64,000 nt of DNA from JBGSYN01 sp041750975 (GTDB taxonomy: Bacteria > Pseudomonadota > Alphaproteobacteria > Geminicoccales > Geminicoccaceae): NCBI GenBank assembly GCA_041750975.1, contig JBGSYN010000131.1, forward strand, positions 1 to 64,000, written 5' to 3'. Below, piece by piece: positions 59,772 through 64,000 of the stretch. The position numbers were made by a program, and so were the translations under genes. The notes under the pieces are model-generated. The model made no database searches. It had not been told where the DNA came from and was given only the letters and a program-made list of their open reading frames with translations. The first letter of the stretch is position 1. Every line of letters begins with the position of its first letter.

Positions 59772-60291
59772 GCAGCAGACCGAGATCCTCTTTTCGGCAG
59801 AGGAAGTGGCGACCCGGGTCGAGCAACTGGCGGTCGCCATCGCCGATACCGTGCCGCGCGACGTCATGATCTTAGGCCTGCTCAAGGGCTGCTTCGTCTT
59901 TGTCGCCGATCTCGTGCGGGCCCTGGATCGTCAGGGGATGGCGCCCTCGATCGAGTTTCTGCAGGTCTCGAGCTACGGTGCGGGCAAGGAGAGCTCGCGG
60001 ACGATCCGGCTCAAAAGCGAAATCCCGACGAGCTTGAAGGGCCGCGACGTGCTGCTCGTCGACGATATCCAGGATACCGCACGGACACTTGTCTTTGCCC
60101 GCGATCTCCTGCAGGAGCAGGGGGCGGGGAAAGTCTGGAGTTGCGCTCTGCTCGACAAACCGAGCCGGCGTCAGATCGAATTCGAGGCCGACTTCGTTGG
60201 CTTTAGTATTCCCGATGTGTTCGTCGTCGGCTACGGCATCGACTACGCGGAAGGCTACCGGCATCTGCCGTTCATCGCCAAGATCGTTTGA
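59758..60291 (+). CDS. hpt: Phosphoribosyltransferase, hypoxanthine phosphoribosyltransferase type
   Basis: A 177-residue type I PRTase. LLKGCFVFVADLVRAL is the first loop, VLLVDDIQDTARTLVFARDLL the PRPP-binding motif, and CALLDKPSRRQIEFEADFVGFSIPDVFVVGYGID (in two parts) the purine-site end with the usual VGYG-D. It salvages hypoxanthine and guanine. The ATG lies inside the end of the MaoC gene (14-base overlap). Confidence 0.93.
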   Translation: MAAAEQQTEILFSAEEVATRVEQLAVAIADTVPRDVMILGLLKGCFVFVADLVRALDRQGMAPSIEFLQVSSYGAGKESSRTIRLKSEIPTSLKGRDVLLVDDIQDTARTLVFARDLLQEQGAGKVWSCALLDKPSRRQIEFEADFVGFSIPDVFVVGYGIDYAEGYRHLPFIAKIV

Positions 60292-60394
60292 GCTATCGCG
60301 GCGCGATATGCAGCAGGTCGGATTTTGGAGTTGAACTTCCGATCGCCAATGGCCGTACCCCAATCATCGCTGATCACCTGAGCCGACCGATCCG

Positions 60395-61513
60395 ATGTTT
60401 CGAATGACCAAAGCCGTATTGCGCGGATTTGCCCGGATCGTGACGAAACCGGCGAAGGCTGTCGTCAGCCGTCGGGGCATTATCATCCAACCCTATCGCG
60501 GCTATGGCTCGAACCGGCAGATCTTCATGATCGGCCGCGTCATGCGTCAGCCGAGCCGGCTCGGCACGATGGGTGGGGACAGCGTTGGCGGCCAACTTGT
60601 CGAAGTCAGCCGGTGGGCGGCGAGAAGCGGGATCGCCCGGGTGCCTGTCCGGGTCGCCTTCTACGGCACGGAACAACTCGTTCATACGGACCGGGACGGC
60701 TATTTCCGCGTTCATCTGCAACCCACGGCCCCGCTCGAGAGCAACCGGCTATGGCACGATATCGAGATCGAACTGCAGAAGCCCGAGCAGCTGAAGACGG
60801 TTGGCGAGATTTTCATCCCGCGCGAGCCCACGGATTTCGTCGTGATCAGCGATATCGACGACACCGTGATGCATACGGGGGTCGCCAACAAGATCAGGAT
60901 GTTCTGGCGGCTCATCGGCAAGGGTGCCGAAAGCCGCGTCGCCATCCCGGGCATGCCCTCGTTCCTAAGGGCGCTCTACGAGGGACCGAGGGGCACCAAT
61001 GCGATCCCGATGCTCTACGTTTCAAGGGCGCCTTGGGCGATCTATGACATCTTGGACGAGTTCTTCGCCCTCAACGAGTTTCCGGGCGAGCCATTGCTGT
61101 TTCTGAGGGAATGGGGTTTGACCCTGCAAAGCCCGCTGCCCCGCCGGTCGAAAAACCACAAGCTCGAGCTCATCAAGAACATGCTCGAACTCTATCACGA
61201 CCTGCCTTTCGTGCTGATCGGGGATAGCGGTCAGTCCGATCCCGAGATCTATGCCAAACTCGTGCATGACAATCCCGGCCGCGTCCGCGCCATCTATATT
61301 CGCAATGTCAGCAGCAAGAATGCGCGCCACGATGAGATCCGCATACTGGCGAAGGAAGTTCTTGCCGTCGGGAGTACCATGCTCCTGACTGCCGACACGG
61401 CCGAGATGGCGCGACATGCCCTCGAGCATGGACTGATCACCAAGGCCGCGGCGCAGGCGGTCAAACAAGAAGCGGACCTGACGATCGCCGCCGAGACCGA
61501 TCTGGCGGCTTGA
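60395..61513 (+). CDS. APP1-type phosphatidate phosphatase domain protein
   Basis: A 372-residue protein with the DUF2183/App1 catalytic domain. The HAD-like nucleophile motif VVISDIDDTVMHTG is followed by YVSRAPWAIYDILDEFF and FVLIGDSGQSDPEIYA. Yeast App1 dephosphorylates phosphatidate; bacterial members are uncharacterised. About 130 residues precede the catalytic domain, with a beta-rich region that mentions sugar- or lipid-binding-like strands only by prediction. It lies in the same direction as ugp and the lipid kinase. Confidence 0.87.
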   Translation: MFRMTKAVLRGFARIVTKPAKAVVSRRGIIIQPYRGYGSNRQIFMIGRVMRQPSRLGTMGGDSVGGQLVEVSRWAARSGIARVPVRVAFYGTEQLVHTDRDGYFRVHLQPTAPLESNRLWHDIEIELQKPEQLKTVGEIFIPREPTDFVVISDIDDTVMHTGVANKIRMFWRLIGKGAESRVAIPGMPSFLRALYEGPRGTNAIPMLYVSRAPWAIYDILDEFFALNEFPGEPLLFLREWGLTLQSPLPRRSKNHKLELIKNMLELYHDLPFVLIGDSGQSDPEIYAKLVHDNPGRVRAIYIRNVSSKNARHDEIRILAKEVLAVGSTMLLTADTAEMARHALEHGLITKAAAQAVKQEADLTIAAETDLAA

Positions 61514-61569
61514 GCCGAACCTCTGTAGCGTCCGTCATCCGAGGCAGTCGCGACAGAGGGAGGTAAACG

Positions 61570-62595
61570 ATGGATCCATTTGTACGCCGCAAAGTCGGGC
61601 GCACCGATGTCGAGGTCACCTGCCTGGGCATGGGGGGAGCGCCCCTTGGCGATCTTTATGCGAAACTCGACGAGCCAACTTGCCAAGCGACCTTGGAGGC
61701 AGCCTGGCAAGCGGGAATACGCGCCTACGACACGGCCCCTTGGTATGGCAACACGCTGAGCGAGCACCGTTTCGGCCAGATGCTGCGCTTCAAGCCGCGC
61801 GATGAATTCATGCTCTCGACCAAGATCGGCCGGGTCTATAAGCGTGCCAGGGATCCTAACAACTTCTACCGTGGCCAGTGGGTCGCGGGCCTGCCGTTCG
61901 AGCGCCGCTTCGACTACAGCTACGCTGCCGTGATGCGATCCTGGGAAGACAGCCTGCAGCGGCTTGGTGTCCCGCGGGTCGATCTGCTGTTGATCCACGA
62001 TCTCGATTTCAAGCATTTCGACACCGAGGCAGGGGTGCTGGAGCGGCTCGACGAACTCGAAAAGGGCGGTGGCATCAAAGCGCTGCAAGAGCTCAAGGCG
62101 GCCGGCGAGATCGACGGCTTCGGCGCAGGGATCAATCAGGAAATCATGATCCCTTATTTTCTCGAGCGCTTCGAGCTCGATGTGTTTCTGGTCGCCATGC
62201 CCTATACGCTGCTCGATCAGCGCCCGCTCGACGAGATCTTCCCGAAATGTGCCGAGCGCGGCATCGGCATCGTTATCGGCTCACCCTACGCATCAGGCAT
62301 TCTGGCGAGAGGTGCCGTTACCGGCGCCACCTATGGCTACCAGCCGGCGGAACCGGACATTCTCGACAAGGTTAGAGCGATTGAGGCTGTGTGTGCGCGG
62401 CACGACGTTCCGCTCAAGGCGGCCGCATTGCAATTCGTGCTGCATCATCCGCTCGTGGCCTGCATCATCCCCGGCCCGACGGAGCCTTGGATGGTCGAAG
62501 ACAATGTCGCCATGGTCGAGCAACCGATTCCATCTGACTTCTGGAGCGAGCTCAAAGCCGAGGGGCTGTTACGCGGCGACGCGCCGACCGGCTGA
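61570..62595 (+). CDS. Aldo/keto reductase (pyridoxal/L-fucose dehydrogenase-like)
   Basis: A 341-residue AKR. Catalytic residues appear in AYDTAPWYGNTLSE (Asp and Tyr), LSTKIGRVYK (Lys) and LLIHDLDF (His). The length and the FGAGINQ and PGPTEPWMVEDN blocks resemble D-threo-aldose (L-fucose) 1-dehydrogenase and pyridoxal 4-dehydrogenase rather than the DkgB-like AKR at 23614. An AGGGAGG ribosome site precedes the ATG. Confidence 0.92.
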   Translation: MDPFVRRKVGRTDVEVTCLGMGGAPLGDLYAKLDEPTCQATLEAAWQAGIRAYDTAPWYGNTLSEHRFGQMLRFKPRDEFMLSTKIGRVYKRARDPNNFYRGQWVAGLPFERRFDYSYAAVMRSWEDSLQRLGVPRVDLLLIHDLDFKHFDTEAGVLERLDELEKGGGIKALQELKAAGEIDGFGAGINQEIMIPYFLERFELDVFLVAMPYTLLDQRPLDEIFPKCAERGIGIVIGSPYASGILARGAVTGATYGYQPAEPDILDKVRAIEAVCARHDVPLKAAALQFVLHHPLVACIIPGPTEPWMVEDNVAMVEQPIPSDFWSELKAEGLLRGDAPTG

Positions 62596-62610
62596 GCCGG
62601 ACCTCGCTCG

Positions 62611-63498
62611 ATGAGCCGGCGCCGGGCCCTGGTTCTGGTCAATGCAAAAAGCGGGCAGGCCGACCTCGCCATCGAGAACGCGCTCGGCATCATGAAACGA
62701 GGCCTCGAGCTTAGACTCGAGGAGATGCCCGACGGCAGCGATCTTCGCTCAATCATCTGCGGTGCCGCTCGGACCGTGGACATGGTCGTGATTGGCGGTG
62801 GCGACGGCACGCTCAACCTTGCCGCGCCGGCCATATTGGAATCCGGTCTGCCGTTGGGCATTCTGCCGCTGGGCACTGCCAATGATCTGGCGCGCACCCT
62901 CGGGATTCCACCTGACCCCGAGGCGGCGGCCCGGATCGTGGTCGATGGGCATCTGCGGCGCATCGATTTGGGCGAGGTCAATGGCCGGCCGTTCTTCAAT
63001 GTTGCGAGCCTCGGTTTGAGCGTCGAGGTAGCCCGCCACCTGACCCATGAGGTGAAGCGGAAATGGGGCAAGCTCGGCTATGCCGTGACAACGCTCCGAG
63101 TGCTGCAGCGAATGCGTCCGTTCTCCGCGGAAATCGTGATCGACGGCCGTGCGCACAAGGTCCGAACCGTGCAGGTTGCGGTCGGCAACGGGCGCTATTA
63201 TGGCGGCGGTATGGTCATCGACGCCGAAGCCGAACCGGACGATGGCTGGCTCGATCTCTACAGTCTGGAGTTCGAAAGTCTGTGGAAACTCGCGCTACTC
63301 TACCCGGCGTTTCGCTCGGGCCGCCACGGCATCTGGCGGGAAGTGCGGACCGAGCGCTGCAAGGAGGTCGAGATCCGCACGCGCCGACCTCGACCGGTCA
63401 ATGCCGATGGCGAGATCGCGACACAAACGCCGGCTGTATTCCGCATCCTGCCGAAGGCCGTCTCGGTGGCAGCACCAGTCCACCCACCGGAAGTGTAA
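62611..63498 (+). CDS. Diacylglycerol kinase family lipid kinase (YegS/BmrU-like)
   Basis: A 295-residue DAGK-catalytic-domain protein. VLVNAKSGQAD opens the domain. VVIGGGDGTLNLAAPAIL is the nucleotide loop and LPLGTANDLARTLGIP the second conserved block. The C-domain ends with NADGEI, typical of the family. It phosphorylates a lipid such as diacylglycerol, phosphatidylglycerol or a sphingoid base. It begins 15 bases after the aldo/keto reductase stop. Confidence 0.93.
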   Translation: MSRRRALVLVNAKSGQADLAIENALGIMKRGLELRLEEMPDGSDLRSIICGAARTVDMVVIGGGDGTLNLAAPAILESGLPLGILPLGTANDLARTLGIPPDPEAAARIVVDGHLRRIDLGEVNGRPFFNVASLGLSVEVARHLTHEVKRKWGKLGYAVTTLRVLQRMRPFSAEIVIDGRAHKVRTVQVAVGNGRYYGGGMVIDAEAEPDDGWLDLYSLEFESLWKLALLYPAFRSGRHGIWREVRTERCKEVEIRTRRPRPVNADGEIATQTPAVFRILPKAVSVAAPVHPPEV

Positions 63499-63507
63499 GC
63501 GACGGCT

Positions 63508-64000
63508 TCACGTCGACGTCGCGGCTTCAGGCTCGATATCTTTCTCGCCGCCACGGGCCGCAAGAAAATTGCCCAGAGGCTGCAATTGCGGAATGTGATC
63601 GCAGAAGACCCGGATTGTGACCAGCAGCGGCACCGCCAGGAGCATGCCCGTAACCGACCACATCCAGGCCCAAAATGCCACGGACAGGAAAATCACGACC
63701 GTGTTCATCTCGAGACGGCGGCCGACGAAATAGGGCGTGACGAACTGGCCCTCGGTCGAGGTCAGAATGAAGTATGTGGCCGCCGGGATCAGCGCCGAAC
63801 TAATCTCGTCAAATGTAAGGAGGCCGACCAGACCGGATATCAGGACGCCGGAGAGGGCACCGAGATAGGGCACGAAATTGAACGCAAACCCGATGACGCC
63901 GAACAGCAGAGGGTTGGGCATGCCGATGAGCCACATCGCCGTGCCGATGGCGACGCCGAGGCCCGCATTGATCAGAGTTATGGTGAACAGATAGTGCGAA
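63508..64000 (-). CDS. AI-2E family transporter (C-terminal part; gene continues beyond the window)
   Basis: The C-terminal ~163 residues of an integral membrane protein of the AI-2E exporter/YhhQ-PerM-like family. The frame is open to the window edge. Conserved blocks are the LIGMPNPLLFGVIGFAFNFVPYLGA segment (split), TSTEGQFVTPYFVGRRLEMN and AWMWSVTGMLLAVPLL. Despite the name, most members are not shown to export AI-2. It is convergent with the lipid kinase gene with a nine-base gap. Confidence 0.9.
   Translation of the reverse strand, partial: SHYLFTITLINAGLGVAIGTAMWLIGMPNPLLFGVIGFAFNFVPYLGALSGVLISGLVGLLTFDEISSALIPAATYFILTSTEGQFVTPYFVGRRLEMNTVVIFLSVAFWAWMWSVTGMLLAVPLLVTIRVFCDHIPQLQPLGNFLAARGGEKDIEPEAATST

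Noticed and set aside
1..64000. CRISPR arrays, tRNA or rRNA genes, insertion sequences, integrases and phage genes.
   Set aside because: No regularly spaced direct repeats, cloverleaf-like sequences, transposase motifs or phage structural genes were seen by eye. A short tRNA or degenerate insertion sequence could still be missed without a computed search.

Overview
The window looks like chromosomal DNA from a GC-rich (about 60%) alphaproteobacterium. Supporting genes are an NDUFA12-type complex I accessory subunit, a DUF1244 protein, a class II (B12-dependent) ribonucleotide reductase, FabI next to AroC, PQQ-type aldose dehydrogenase, a GguC/AraD1 sugar-acid protein and a UgpBAEC importer. 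A rhodospirillalean or hyphomicrobial affiliation is an inference; nothing here fixes the genus. I saw no rRNA, tRNA, CRISPR, transposase, integrase or phage gene.

Region 1 (1-8.4 kb) is sugar and sugar-acid metabolism: an SDR dehydrogenase divergent from an SMP-30 lactonase, a sulfotransferase, the 3-oxo-tetronate pair otnK-otnC, a DnaJ-like co-chaperone, a GguC/AraD1 protein and a periplasmic PQQ aldose dehydrogenase. Region 2 (8.4-11.4 kb) is decaying: a glutathione transferase gene carries an in-frame stop, a thioredoxin-reductase-like flavoprotein has a frameshifted C-terminus, and more than 500 bases hold no recognisable gene; a fasciclin protein follows. Region 3 (11.5-17.8 kb) has a SIRT5/CobB-like sirtuin, DUF1244, a ribosome hibernation factor, an overlapping YbdK ligase / N-formylglutamate amidohydrolase pair, and an Lpp-like lipoprotein between two L,D-transpeptidases. 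Region 4 (18-31 kb) is housekeeping: nrdJ behind a long structured leader with a tandem NrdR-box pair, NDUFA12, two VOC proteins, an aldo/keto reductase, aroC, fabI, a YihY membrane protein, ilvD and speE.

Region 5 (31.3-45.1 kb) is the most unusual part. It is a glycan locus with three GT4 glycosyltransferases, an NAD-dependent epimerase/dehydratase, a flippase and a polysaccharide deacetylase. A free-standing amino-acid adenylation enzyme, its own carrier protein and a luciferase-like flavin monooxygenase are translationally coupled to these genes. A two-domain GNAT-like protein, a His-motif protein of unknown function and a GlpD-like flavoprotein are adjacent. No condensation domain, thioesterase, Wzy polymerase or priming glycosyltransferase is visible. 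The working hypothesis is a glycan or glycolipid decorated with a carrier-activated, possibly oxidised amino acid.

Region 6 (45.3-64 kb) is a nearly unidirectional transport and lipid/phosphate block: a Tat-exported peptide-type ABC system with a fused double ATPase, a YeeE/YedE (TsuA-like) sulfur transporter, a phosphonate monoester hydrolase/phosphodiesterase, ugpBAEC preceded by an 11-bp-periodic Pho-box-like repeat, a PhyH dioxygenase, a MaoC hydratase, a hypoxanthine-type phosphoribosyltransferase, an APP1-type phosphatase, an aldo/keto reductase, a lipid kinase and the end of an AI-2E family transporter cut by the window edge. The phosphodiesterase, G3P importer, phosphatase and lipid kinase together suggest recycling of phospholipid head groups under phosphate limitation.
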